Shown here: one piece after another, positions 18,964 through 27,050 of the stretch
Position numbering within the stretch: the stretch's first letter is position 1
Layout of the letters: each line of letters begins with the position of its first letter
Assembly: GCA_003132165.1 (NCBI GenBank)
Contig: PKWW01000001.1
Location: 1 to 41,085 of the forward strand
DNA: 41,085 nt
Reading direction: 5' to 3'
Origin: Acidimicrobiaceae bacterium
GTDB lineage: Bacteria; Actinomycetota; Acidimicrobiia; Acidimicrobiales; RAAP-2
Program-made: the position numbers and the translations under genes
Notes under the pieces: generated by a model
Database searches by the model: none
Seen by the model: the letters and a program-made list of their open reading frames with translations, nothing else
What the model was told of the DNA's origin: nothing

Positions 18964-19169
18964 GTCATCGCCACGAGCGCGGCGGTCAACGCGATCGTTG
19001 TGCCAGGATCGTCGGCGCTGAGGCGGCCCCGCGTCTTGTTCATCATGTAGGCGAAGGTCAACTGCACATCCTGATCCAGGATTATCAACGAACCGCCGTA
19101 GTCGCCCCAGAAAGTGGCCCGAGGCCGGACGCGTCACTCCTCGTCGACAGTACCGTCTACCTGCGCCAT
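18960..19169 (-). pseudogene. Remnant of a beta-lactamase-fold serine hydrolase with its centre deleted
   Basis: On the minus strand a very good ribosome-binding site (AGGAGGGAGG) precedes ATG at 19169 and a 11-residue frame, MAQVDGTVDEE, ending in TGA. In the same frame, directly after that stop, the reading continues RVRPRATFWGDYGGSL, then IILDQDVQLTFAYMMNKTRG to a stop that overlaps the TPR-like gene. The first part matches the usual start (V-x-GT-x-DE) and the second the usual C-terminus (WGG-x-GGS followed by LTFAYVMN) of EstB/class C beta-lactamase-like hydrolases, which are about 380 residues long. The catalytic SxxK and YxN regions are gone. This is best explained by one internal deletion. 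Identification is from memory of the family pattern. Confidence 0.65.
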
Positions 19170-19215
19170 ACCTCCCTCCTGTATTCTCCAATGTTTGTAG
19201 ATTTTTACTGGGAGA

Positions 19216-19782
19216 CTAGGAAGTCAAGCCACCAAGGCCGACGAGCGCCCGGGCGTGCTCGATTTCGCCCATGTGGCGTAGGCCGTGTTGGTAGATCCAG
19301 CACTCCAGCGCATCGCTGCGGCTGATTCCGTCTTCGCCGCCCACCCGCGATGAGAAGGTGTGGTCGATGCCCGGCCCGTAGGGGTAGGGGATGATGACGT
19401 CGGTGAAGGTGGCCGGATCCATCGTGGCGATGAAGGATTCGGTCGAGTCGAACACCAGCCGCTGAAACTCGAGGAAGGCCACGTAGTCGCCAATCCGCTG
19501 GTGCATCATCTCGTTGACGGTCTTTGCCTTACCGTGATCGTTGATCGCAAGTCCGAGCCGGCCGAGCCAGTCGTCGTCGACCTGGGGCGCACTGCCGCCA
19601 GCGAAGAGCAGACTGCCGTCCTCGATCAGTACCTGGTGCACCAAGGAGAACGCAATGGGCAATACGCCCTCGCGCTCGACGTGGTTGACCTGGTCGAGAT
19701 TCATCGTGGCGCAGGCGTCATAGTACAGCGAGTGCATTGCCTTCATGCGGCGTAGTAATGATGAGCGGTAGTCAGCGTCCAT
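19216..19782 (-). CDS. DinB-like hypothetical protein
   Basis: A 188-residue soluble protein with mostly helical sequence. Conserved-looking His-bearing segments, NHVEREGVLPIAFSLVHQVL near residues 33-52 and HGLRHMGEIEHARALVGLGG near the C-terminus, resemble the metal-binding helices of the DinB four-helix-bundle superfamily (thiol or metal-dependent enzymes). The exact enzyme type is unknown. The gene is on the minus strand, divergent from the aldolase at 19890, with about 107 bp between them. The frame is intact, unlike the remnant just downstream. Confidence 0.7.
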   Translation of the reverse strand: MDADYRSSLLRRMKAMHSLYYDACATMNLDQVNHVEREGVLPIAFSLVHQVLIEDGSLLFAGGSAPQVDDDWLGRLGLAINDHGKAKTVNEMMHQRIGDYVAFLEFQRLVFDSTESFIATMDPATFTDVIIPYPYGPGIDHTFSSRVGGEDGISRSDALECWIYQHGLRHMGEIEHARALVGLGGLTS

Positions 19783-19889
19783 GGGACCAGTCTGTCGTAT
19801 TCGTCGTCGCGATGACTGGGTACGACCGACTTACCGGTTCGTAACCTCATGGCCCCAAGGCCAAGAGCAAACTCTTGTAAGATTTTGGG

Positions 19890-20939
19890 ATGGACATTGC
19901 CGCACTCTTAGGTGACGAAGCGTCGTCGCTACTCGACCACAAGGCCACCGCGTTCCCGAAGGAATGGTTGACCGTTCCGGGCCCTAACTACATAGACGAC
20001 GTCTTCAGTCTGAGCGACCGTACCCCCACGGTGCTTCGCAATCTTGGGACCCTGTATGGCCACGGGCGTCTGGCCAATACCGGGTACGTCTCGATTCTTC
20101 CGGTCGACCAGGGTATCGAGCACTCCGCTGCAGCGTCGTTCGCGCCCAACCCCGAGTACTTCGACCCCGCTCGCCTGTGCGACCTCGCGATCGAAGCCGG
20201 GTGCAACGCCATTGCATCGACGCTCGGCACGCTCGGTTCGGTATCACGTCGCTACGTGCACCGTATTCCATTCATCGTCAAGATCAACCACAACGACCTG
20301 CTGCGCTATCCGAACTCTTACGACCAGCGCCTGTTCGCGTCGGTCCGACAGGCGGCCGACCTCGGTGCCGTGGGCGTCGGCGCGACCATCTACTTCGGAT
20401 CCGAAGGTTCAATTCGCCAGATCGAAGAAATTTCGACGGCTTTCGCCGAAGCTCACCGACTGGGTATGTTCACCGTGCTGTGGACGTACTTACGCAACGA
20501 CGCCTTCAAGACCGCGGATACTGACTACCACCTGAGCGCTGACCTGACGGGTCAGGCGAACCACCTGGGCGTGACGATCGAAGCTGACATCATCAAGCAG
20601 AAGCAGCCCGAGAACAACGGCGGCTACAACGCCCTCAAGTTCGGTAAGACCAATCCGCGCGTGTACTCCGAGTTGACGACCGACAACCCGATCGACCTCA
20701 CCCGTTGGCAGGTCGTCAACTGCTACGCCGGACGCATTGGTCTGATCAATTCCGGCGGTGAGGCGAAGGGCGCCGATGATCTGGCGGGCGCGGTACGCAC
20801 GGCGGTCATCAATAAGCGCGCGGGAGGCCAGGGCCTCATCGTCGGACGCAAAGCCTTCCAGCGTCCGATCGCGGATGGCGCCGCGCTCGTGAACGCAGTC
20901 CAGGACGTGTATCTGGATGAGTCGGTCACCGTCGCCTGA
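19890..20939 (+). CDS. fbaB: Class I fructose-bisphosphate aldolase (FbaB type)
   Basis: A 349-residue Schiff-base aldolase, the length of E. coli FbaB (about 350). It interconverts fructose 1,6-bisphosphate with dihydroxyacetone phosphate and glyceraldehyde 3-phosphate. Motifs include PVDQGIEHS near residues 71-79, [22 protein letters not shown] and the segment [15 protein letters not shown], in which Lys236 is the expected Schiff-base lysine. The end carries [11 protein letters not shown] and [11 protein letters not shown], the phosphate-binding loops. ATG start after TTGGGA; a TAAGAT -10-like box lies just before. It is followed 16 bp later by pgsA. Confidence 0.93.
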   Translation: MDIAALLGDEASSLLDHKATAFPKEWLTVPGPNYIDDVFSLSDRTPTVLRNLGTLYGHGRLANTGYVSILPVDQGIEHSAAASFAPNPEYFDPARLCDLAIEAGCNAIASTLGTLGSVSRRYVHRIPFIVKINHNDLLRYPNSYDQRLFASVRQAADLGAVGVGATIYFGSEGSIRQIEEISTAFAEAHRLGMFTVLWTYLRNDAFKTADTDYHLSADLTGQANHLGVTIEADIIKQKQPENNGGYNALKFGKTNPRVYSELTTDNPIDLTRWQVVNCYAGRIGLINSGGEAKGADDLAGAVRTAVINKRAGGQGLIVGRKAFQRPIADGAALVNAVQDVYLDESVTVA

Positions 20940-20955
20940 GTAATACGCTCGCCTC

Positions 20956-21567
20956 ATGAGCAATGAAGCCAGGGCGGACGCGGGGTGGGTGACGTGGCCG
21001 AATCTTGTCACCGCAATTCGTCTCGCCCTGTTGCCGGTCTTTCTCTGGCTGCTCTTTTCAACTGATCATCGAGCCGTTGCGGCTTGGTTACTCGCATTTC
21101 TGGGCGCCACCGACTGGATTGACGGCCATCTCGCCCGACGGCTCCACCAGGTCTCCAACGTCGGCAAGGTCCTCGACCCGGTTGCCGACCGTCTCCTCGT
21201 GATGGTGGGCCTCCTCGCGGTTGCAGCGGCCTCTGGAGTGCCGTGGTGGTTCGCATTGGCAACTCTGGCTCGAGAAATTATCGTCTCGGTCCTCACCCTG
21301 GTACTCGCGGCCCTCGGGGCCGCACGTATCGACGTCCTGTGGTGGGGAAAGGTGTCGACCTTCGCGTTGATGACGACGTTCCCCCTCTTCCTGCTGACGA
21401 CGAACCCGCACCACGCTCCTTTGACGCAGTGGCAGGAGGTCTGTCGAGACGCGTGCTGGGTGATTGGCGTGGCGGGGCTCGGCCTCGCGTGGGTCGTGCT
21501 CTTCGGGTACGTGAAGCCGGCCATCGCCGCGCTTCGTACCGGGCGCCGAGGTCGGAGAATCTTGTAG
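20956..21567 (+). CDS. pgsA: CDP-alcohol phosphatidyltransferase, PgsA type
   Basis: A 203-residue integral membrane enzyme of the CDP-alcohol phosphatidyltransferase family; the likely reaction is CDP-diacylglycerol plus glycerol 3-phosphate to phosphatidylglycerophosphate. The catalytic motif D-x2-D-G-x2-A-R-x8-G-x3-D-x3-D is complete in DWIDGHLARRLHQVSNVGKV and the following LDPVAD (about residues 53-78). The N-terminal PNLVTAIRLALLPVF is typical of PgsA. About five to six transmembrane helices. ATG start; gcvH follows after 11 bp. In Mycobacterium tuberculosis a pgsA gene also lies just upstream of gcvH. Phosphatidylinositol-phosphate synthase is a less likely alternative. Confidence 0.88.
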   Translation: MSNEARADAGWVTWPNLVTAIRLALLPVFLWLLFSTDHRAVAAWLLAFLGATDWIDGHLARRLHQVSNVGKVLDPVADRLLVMVGLLAVAAASGVPWWFALATLAREIIVSVLTLVLAALGAARIDVLWWGKVSTFALMTTFPLFLLTTNPHHAPLTQWQEVCRDACWVIGVAGLGLAWVVLFGYVKPAIAALRTGRRGRRIL

Positions 21568-21578
21568 ATTTCCTAACT

Positions 21579-21959
21579 ATGCAGATTCCTTCCGATCTCC
21601 GATACTCCAGCGACCACGAGTGGGCGAAGTCCACCGGTGACGTCGTGCGAATTGGCATCACCGACTACGCGCAAGACGCGCTCGGCGATGTCGTCTTCGT
21701 CGACCTTCCTAAAGTCGGCGCGACATTGAATGCGGGCGCCACTCTCGGCGAAGTGGAATCGACGAAATCGGTATCCGAGATCTACGCGCCCGTGGGCGGC
21801 ACGGTGAGCGCCGTCAACGCGCAACTCTCGTCGTCACCAGAGTTGGTCAATTCAGACCCCTACGGCGAAGGCTGGATCTGCGAGATCACCACGAGTGGTG
21901 CCACCGAATTCGAAGCGCTGCTCGACGCGGCCGCGTACCAGACACTCACTAACAACTAG
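21579..21959 (+). CDS. gcvH: Glycine cleavage system H protein
   Basis: The 126-residue lipoyl carrier of the glycine cleavage system, which shuttles the aminomethyl group between the P, T and L proteins. The lipoylation site is Lys63 in GEVESTKSVSEIYAPV, preceded by the family start LRYSSDHEWAK and ITDYAQDALGDVVFVDLP. The frame is open far upstream, but only the ATG at 21579 gives the normal N-terminus and length, shortly after pgsA. The partner genes gcvT and gcvPA/PB lie about 10 kb further on the same strand. Confidence 0.96.
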   Translation: MQIPSDLRYSSDHEWAKSTGDVVRIGITDYAQDALGDVVFVDLPKVGATLNAGATLGEVESTKSVSEIYAPVGGTVSAVNAQLSSSPELVNSDPYGEGWICEITTSGATEFEALLDAAAYQTLTNN

Positions 21960-21989
21960 CCCTGACACTCGAGCGCGAAGGTAACTAGT

Positions 21990-22463
21990 GTGAGTCCCGT
22001 GAACTGCCGTCGATGTGGGGAGATCCTCAACGCCAATGCCAACTTTTGCTGGTCGTGCGGCGCGCCCCAGCACGACGCCACTTCGCCCGAGACAATCGCT
22101 GTTCCGGTCGTCAGCGCGATTGACTCCACGTTCGCGAATGCCATCACGGGTCCGAACGGGGTCCACGGTGACGAATTGGTGATCGCGTCGGGCAAAGAAG
22201 CGGGAAGTCGTTTCGAGTTGGACAACGTCGCGACGACCGTTGGTCGTCACGAAGCGAGTGACCTTCTGCTCGACGACGTGTCCGTGTCGCGTCATCACGC
22301 GCTCTTCACGCGTACGGCGAGTGGCCGATTGACACTGCGTGATCTCAACTCGCTGAACGGCACCTACGTGAACGGAGCGCGCGTCGAAGAGACGACGTTG
22401 CATTCGGGCGACGAGGTGCAAATTGGGAAATTCAAACTGGTCTTCTGGGAGGCGACGAAATGA
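21990..22463 (+). CDS. Zinc-ribbon and FHA domain protein (GarA/OdhI position)
   Basis: A 157-residue protein. Residues 1-25 form a zinc ribbon with Cys6, Cys9, Cys20 and Cys23 (NCRRCG and FCWSCGAPQ). Residues about 62-150 are an FHA phosphothreonine-binding domain with GRHEASDLLLDD, SVSRHHALF and NSLNGTYVNGARV intact. In mycobacteria and corynebacteria the gene in this position is garA/odhI, which inhibits 2-oxoglutarate dehydrogenase after phosphorylation of an N-terminal ETTS-type site. That site is not visible here; only SPETIA occurs. GTG start about 30 bp after gcvH; the stop overlaps the MerR gene by four bases. Confidence 0.88.
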   Translation: MSPVNCRRCGEILNANANFCWSCGAPQHDATSPETIAVPVVSAIDSTFANAITGPNGVHGDELVIASGKEAGSRFELDNVATTVGRHEASDLLLDDVSVSRHHALFTRTASGRLTLRDLNSLNGTYVNGARVEETTLHSGDEVQIGKFKLVFWEATK

Positions 22464-23260
22464 GCGCGAGCCAAGGAACGATGCGTATCGGTGAAGTGCA
22501 CGCGTTGCTGCGTAGGGACGTACCCGATATCGAACTCTCGAAGATTCGCTATTACGAGGACAAGGGACTGGTGGAGCCCTCGCGCAGCAAGAAGGGCTAC
22601 CGTCTCTATTCCGAGCGCGACGTCCAGTGCCTACGAGAAGCGATTCGACTGGCCCAGGAGGAGTTCGTACCGCTTCGCGTGGTTCGACTCCGACTCATCG
22701 AACAAGGTCTCTTGAAGGAGCTCCCGGTCGCACCAGCGTTACGACACGCGGCGAGGGCGAGCGCCCCGAGTGTGGTGTCCATTCCGGCGCCAAACGTGAC
22801 CACGTCGCCCACGCCAGCGGTTCTTCGACCGGTGCCACCTTCGTCGCGCGCCGACGTGACCTCAATCCACTCTTCGACGGACGAGTACTACGCGACCGGA
22901 GAATTCCTCGTCCTGAGTTCGCTTGAGCCCGCCGCCATCAACCACATGGTGTCGCTCGGTCTACTCGTGCCAGTGACGGTGGCGAACGAGACGGCCTTCG
23001 CGGGCGTGGATCTCCGCATTGCCCAGCTCGCCGCTCCGCTCATTGAACGCGGCGTCGATGTTCGACTGCTCGGTTCGTTACGCCGGGTGGTGGAGCGCGA
23101 GATCGGAATCCTCGGCGACTTGACCCAGCCGCTTCGCGCGCCGGGCACCGCCGTACCCGCTGATGAGGCGCAGGCCACGGAGCGCGATGTCGCCGTCGAA
23201 CTGGCGGCGCTGCGCTCGGAACTGTTCCAACGTGCACTGAGCGAGTACCTCGGTCGTTGA
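22460..23260 (+). CDS. MerR-family regulator (FtsR-like)
   Basis: A 266-residue MerR-type regulator. The winged HTH (about residues 7-85) contains MRIGEVHALL, LSKIRYYEDKGLVEPSRSKKGYRLYSERDV, broken here as KIRYYEDKGL and KGYRLYSERD. A proline/alanine/serine-rich linker follows and a second globular domain (about 135-266) with EYYATGEFL. Its place between the FHA gene and the DUF151 gene matches FtsR of Corynebacterium and Rv1828 of M. tuberculosis, which control cell-division gene expression. The start ATG overlaps the FHA stop. No metal-binding Cys of the classical metalloregulators is visible. Confidence 0.88.
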   Translation: MSASQGTMRIGEVHALLRRDVPDIELSKIRYYEDKGLVEPSRSKKGYRLYSERDVQCLREAIRLAQEEFVPLRVVRLRLIEQGLLKELPVAPALRHAARASAPSVVSIPAPNVTTSPTPAVLRPVPPSSRADVTSIHSSTDEYYATGEFLVLSSLEPAAINHMVSLGLLVPVTVANETAFAGVDLRIAQLAAPLIERGVDVRLLGSLRRVVEREIGILGDLTQPLRAPGTAVPADEAQATERDVAVELAALRSELFQRALSEYLGR

Positions 23261-23300
23261 GACTGTCATTTTCCGAGTAGTCGGGGTCTAGGCTGGTTCC

Positions 23301-23810
23301 ATGGTCGAAGTCATCCTGCGAGCGGTACGAGTGGACGTCGGATCCTCGACCCCGTTGCTGCTGCTCGAAGAGGTGGGCGGCGACCGGGTGCTACCCATCT
23401 TCATTGGAGCGCCCGAGGCGACGTCGATTGCCTACGCGCTCCAGCACGTCGAGGCGCCCCGCCCGATGTCGCACGACCTCATGGCGAATCTCATCACTGC
23501 GATGGGGGCCCAGCTTTTCGCCGTGGAGATCACCGAACTCGTCGATAACACGTTCTACGCGAACCTCAAGTTGCTGCGTGATCGCACGGAGATCAACGTT
23601 GGTGCGCGTCCGAGCGACGCGGTGGCGCTGGCACTCCGTAGCGGCGCGCCCATACTGGTGAGCGACCAGCTCATGAACGAGCAGGGCAAGGTCATGAACC
23701 TCGACGACGAGGTCGACGAGATCGACGAAGACGCACCCAACGAAGCCGAGTTGGTCGCCGAACTGAGGGACTTCCTCGACAATGTGCGTCCCGAGGATTT
23801 CAATCAGTGA
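23301..23810 (+). CDS. DUF151 bifunctional nuclease family protein
   Basis: A 169-residue protein of the bifunctional nuclease (BFN/DUF151) family. Typical segments are RVLPIFIGAPEATSIAYAL near residues 29-47, RPMSHDLMANLI, and the C-terminal GARPSDAVALALRSGAPI, with the final acidic stretch DEVDEIDEDAPNEAELVAEL. Family members in plants and Thermotoga have nuclease activity; the role in actinobacteria is not well defined. ATG start 40 bp after the MerR gene. It keeps the actinobacterial order FHA, MerR, DUF151. Confidence 0.9.
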   Translation: MVEVILRAVRVDVGSSTPLLLLEEVGGDRVLPIFIGAPEATSIAYALQHVEAPRPMSHDLMANLITAMGAQLFAVEITELVDNTFYANLKLLRDRTEINVGARPSDAVALALRSGAPILVSDQLMNEQGKVMNLDDEVDEIDEDAPNEAELVAELRDFLDNVRPEDFNQ

Positions 23811-24376
23811 GTCGGGCTCTGAAGACGCTGGCCATCTTCGCAGTCATCGTCGTGATCTTCACATTGAGTCGTCACGCCATCCATCCTTCGACGACCACGA
23901 CCTCGACCCAGAGCACCACGACGACCACGATTCAGGTCGCCAAGCCGGTGACGAACTGCAAGGGGAGCGACTTCACGGGTGTGTTCAACCAAGGCCAGGG
24001 AGCAGCGGGGACGATCTTCGCGAGCGTCACCCTCACCAAGAGCTCTGGCGGTTCGTGTACGGTGATGGGTCAGCCGCTGCTCACGCTCCAGGACAAGACC
24101 GGGGCCCTGATCGACGCCAAGATCCTCACGACCAGTCCCGTCGACTTTCCTGACGCGACGGCGAATGCGCCGGCGAAGAAGTTGACGGTCGTTTTGGGAA
24201 CGTCGGTGACTTTCTCGCTCGGCTACTCGGATGTCCCGGTCGGCTCGGAGACCTGCGCCTCAGCGACCACGCTCAGCGTGCAGTTCGTCGCACAGGGCTC
24301 GACGGTCACGGTGACACCGGCGTACCCGGTGGAACCCTGCAACGCGAACACCGTTTGGGTTAGTCCTTTTTACTAA
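23807..24376 (+). CDS. Membrane-anchored or secreted DUF4232-like protein
   Basis: A 189-residue protein with an N-terminal membrane segment or uncleaved signal (about residues 5-20, LKTLAIFAVIVVIFTL), a Thr/Ser-rich linker (TTTTSTQSTTTTT, about 31-44) and an extracellular beta-rich domain with paired cysteines (NCKGSDF, GGSCTVMG, SETCASA, EPCNAN). The pattern TLTKSSGGSCTVMGQPLLTL resembles DUF4232 proteins of actinobacteria, of unknown function. GTG start overlapping the DUF151 stop (GTGA), so the two genes are coupled. Confidence 0.75.
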   Translation: MSRALKTLAIFAVIVVIFTLSRHAIHPSTTTTSTQSTTTTTIQVAKPVTNCKGSDFTGVFNQGQGAAGTIFASVTLTKSSGGSCTVMGQPLLTLQDKTGALIDAKILTTSPVDFPDATANAPAKKLTVVLGTSVTFSLGYSDVPVGSETCASATTLSVQFVAQGSTVTVTPAYPVEPCNANTVWVSPFY

Positions 24377-24503
24377 TCGCACTTCAATTTTCACGCCTAG
24401 AGGTCGGTAAACGGCCTTCGAATCAACTACGTTCTTTGGCAGCGTTGCGAATGACGTTACGGTCCCGCTCGTCGGAGGCCGGTCTATTGAATTGGGGGGT
24501 TGT

Positions 24504-25991
24504 ATGAGTGAAGGCTTCACGTCTGACTCGCTCGGCGCAAAGGTGCCAGTGGTTACCGGTGAACACGAGCGACTACGCCAGGGCGTTCTCGGTTTGTTTG
24601 ACATAGCGGCGGCGACGATGGCGAACATCGGCCCGGCGATGAGTTTCTACTTTGGTTTTGGCTACCTCGCTTATACGGCGGGTCTCGCGTCACCGTTGAC
24701 AATCATCGCCGCCGGCATCGCCATCCTGCTTCTCGGCAACACACTTTCCGAGTTCACCAAGGTGATGCCCTCGACGGGTGGTTTCATCACCTTTGTCGGC
24801 AAGACTTTCGGCGCGCGTACCGGCGTGACTACCGCGTTACTGACCGGGGCTGGCTACATCGCTGCCATGGCATCGGTCATCGCCATCGTCGGCGGCTTCT
24901 TTCAGATGATTCTCCAGAACTACCACGTTGCAGGTCTGCAGAGTGTCCCGTGGATCATATGGGTCCTGATCTTCCTGGGATTTGCTGCGTTCATGATGGC
25001 CCGCGGCATCTCGATCTCGACGAAATTGGCGGGACTCTTCTTCGCCTTCGAGATGACGATCATGATCATTGTCAGTGTTATCTCCCTCGTTAAGTTCCAC
25101 AGTCACATTAACTTCAGGCCGTTCGAACCGAAGAACATCACCGGAGGCTTCAAGGGACTTGCCGAGGGCTTCCCTCTCGCCGTGTATCTGTTCATTGGCT
25201 GGGAGAACTCAGCAGCGCTCGCCGAAGAAACGAACAACCCGCGAAAGAACGTTCCCAAGGCCGTCTTCACTTCGGTGTTGATCATGATCATCGCCTATAC
25301 CTTTTTCGCGTTCTCGACGGTCGTTGGCTTCGGGGACAACGTCACGAAACTGAGTGGGGCTGCGGTACCGTTTCTGACGGTTGCCCGCGAGGTCGCCGCC
25401 GTGGCGCTATTTATGGCATTTCTCGCTGGCATGACGTCGACACTGGGCGCCTTGATCGCTGGTACCAACTCGCAGGCCCGCTTGATTTTCAACGCTGGCC
25501 GTGAGGGGCTACTCCCGTCATTTATAGGTAAGGTCCATAACAAGCGGCGTACTCCGGTGAACGCTCTCGCCGTCTTCCTTGGACTCGGGCTCTTGATCAT
25601 CGGTGTCTGGGGTCTGGGTCACATCATTGGTGGCCACGCGCAATCGGGTCACATGAGCGCTATCACAATGTTCGTCGAGTCTTCGACGTTCGGCACGATC
25701 CTCGTTCTCATCGTCTACGGTCTCAGCAACCTGGCGCTGCCCTTCTATTACAGGAAGCACCACCCCGAGTTGTTCAGCGGCTTTCGCCACGTACTGTTGC
25801 CGTTCCTTGGACTGGTGGCGATCGGTGTTCCGCTCTACTACCTCGCCAAGCCCGGTCAGCCCACACCGTTCAACTGGTATCCGTACATGGCGCTTGCTGC
25901 CGTGATCCTCTCAGTGATCTACGCGTTTATTCTCGTCTCGCGCGACCCGTCGATCGGCGATCGCGTCGGATCGATTGTTGCCGACGAGTAG
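24504..25991 (+). CDS. APC superfamily amino acid permease
   Basis: A 495-residue transporter with about 12 hydrophobic segments. The first helix carries the broken-helix motif ANIGPAMSFYFGFGY seen in the APC fold, and the family segments STGGFITFVGKTFG, WENSAALAEETNNPRKNVPKA and NSQARLIFNAGREGLLP are present. It likely imports or exchanges an amino acid or amine; substrate not predicted. The ATG at 24504 follows GGGGGGTTGT; a TTG four codons earlier lies within the ribosome-binding site. Preceded by about 127 bp of non-coding sequence, and followed by an intrinsic terminator, so it is likely its own transcription unit. Confidence 0.9.
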   Translation: MSEGFTSDSLGAKVPVVTGEHERLRQGVLGLFDIAAATMANIGPAMSFYFGFGYLAYTAGLASPLTIIAAGIAILLLGNTLSEFTKVMPSTGGFITFVGKTFGARTGVTTALLTGAGYIAAMASVIAIVGGFFQMILQNYHVAGLQSVPWIIWVLIFLGFAAFMMARGISISTKLAGLFFAFEMTIMIIVSVISLVKFHSHINFRPFEPKNITGGFKGLAEGFPLAVYLFIGWENSAALAEETNNPRKNVPKAVFTSVLIMIIAYTFFAFSTVVGFGDNVTKLSGAAVPFLTVAREVAAVALFMAFLAGMTSTLGALIAGTNSQARLIFNAGREGLLPSFIGKVHNKRRTPVNALAVFLGLGLLIIGVWGLGHIIGGHAQSGHMSAITMFVESSTFGTILVLIVYGLSNLALPFYYRKHHPELFSGFRHVLLPFLGLVAIGVPLYYLAKPGQPTPFNWYPYMALAAVILSVIYAFILVSRDPSIGDRVGSIVADE

Positions 25992-26008
25992 ACCGTTCGC
26001 AGTGGCAA

Positions 26009-26995
26009 CTAGCCCGGGGCCGGAACGACAAGAATCCGACCCCGGGTTTTGCCGTTTCTGATCAATTCCAGGGCTTCGGGCAAATCTTCGAGACGAACAG
26101 TGCGGTCGATCAAAGGAGCGAAATCCACCTTCGGTGCCACCTCGCCGAGAGCGTTCCAGACGGACGTGCGAGTCGACGCCGGCGCTTCGACGGCATCGAT
26201 GCCGAGTAGACACACCGCGCGAGTTATGAAGGGGTAGAGGTTGGTGTTGAGCTCGGGGCTCGCGACGAGTCCGCTGGCCGCCACCGCAGCGCCGTAACGC
26301 AGGGACCGAAGAATGTGATGCAGTGTCTCGCCGCCCACGCAGTCGATTGCTCCGGCCCAGCGCGCGCTCGCGAGCACCCGGTCGGGCTTGTCGGCGATCT
26401 CGTCGCGTCCAATTATGCGCAACGCGCCTCGATCGACCAGCCACTGTGATTGCTCGGGACTACCCGTGGAGGCGACGACCTGGTAGTCCAAGGCGTGCAG
26501 GAACGTGACCGCGAGCGAACCTACGCCGCCGGTGGCACCGGTGACGACGACCTCGCCGTTGCGATCCAGACCGTGATGTTCGAGGGCGAGCACGCTCGCC
26601 ATCGCGGTGAAGCCGGCGGTCCCGATGACCATGGCGTCGTGCGTAGAGATCGAGTCGGGTAGGGCGCTCAGAAACTTTGCTGGCGCGAAGACCTGTTCCG
26701 CAAAACCTCCGTCGCGTGCGACGCCGAGGTCTCCGCCATGCACAGCCACTCGCGTGCCTACGGTGAACGCGGGATCGCTCGACTGCAGGACGACACCCGC
26801 GGCGTCTACGCCGCCGACGAGTCGGGGAATTCGTCGTACGCGACTGCGCGCACTCGCGACCAGCGCGTCCTTGTAGTTGACTCCGCTGAATTCGACCGCG
26901 ACCAAAATGTCCGACGAATCGGTCGCGACCGGCTCGACATCCGCCACCTCGAGACTGAGCGCACCCTCGTCTTCGTTGACAATGAAAGATTTCAT
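26009..26995 (-). CDS. Zinc-independent medium-chain oxidoreductase, AcuI/YhdH type
   Basis: A 328-residue MDR-family enzyme. The NADP-binding Rossmann motif is VVVTGATGGVGSLAV, and the N-terminal FSGVNYKDALVASARSRV with GVDAAGVV corresponds to the catalytic domain of AcuI/YhdH acrylyl-CoA reductases; the usual zinc ligands of alcohol dehydrogenases are absent. It probably reduces an alpha,beta-unsaturated carbonyl or acyl-CoA with NADPH. ATG start; divergent from the alpha/beta hydrolase 55 bp away. Other quinone-reductase-like activities cannot be excluded. Confidence 0.85.
   Translation of the reverse strand: MKSFIVNEDEGALSLEVADVEPVATDSSDILVAVEFSGVNYKDALVASARSRVRRIPRLVGGVDAAGVVLQSSDPAFTVGTRVAVHGGDLGVARDGGFAEQVFAPAKFLSALPDSISTHDAMVIGTAGFTAMASVLALEHHGLDRNGEVVVTGATGGVGSLAVTFLHALDYQVVASTGSPEQSQWLVDRGALRIIGRDEIADKPDRVLASARWAGAIDCVGGETLHHILRSLRYGAAVAASGLVASPELNTNLYPFITRAVCLLGIDAVEAPASTRTSVWNALGEVAPKVDFAPLIDRTVRLEDLPEALELIRNGKTRGRILVVPAPG
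26013..26050 (+). terminator. Intrinsic terminator of the permease gene, inside the 3' end of the opposite gene
   Basis: CCCGGGG (26013-26019) pairs with CCCCGGG (26040-26046), extended by CGG/CCG across one mismatch, with a 12-nt loop and TTTT directly after. It terminates plus-strand transcription 22 bp past the permease stop, while its bases also encode the C-terminal residues of the convergent oxidoreductase. Confidence 0.75.
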
Positions 26996-27050
26996 GTCCC
27001 AAGGTTATGGCGGGTCTATTCGGGCATGACATCGGCGAATATCATTCGCT

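Noticed and set aside
18892..19191. 99-codon minus-strand frame starting at 19191
   Set aside because: A neighbouring frame carries the recognisable hydrolase remnant; this one is unrelated sequence.
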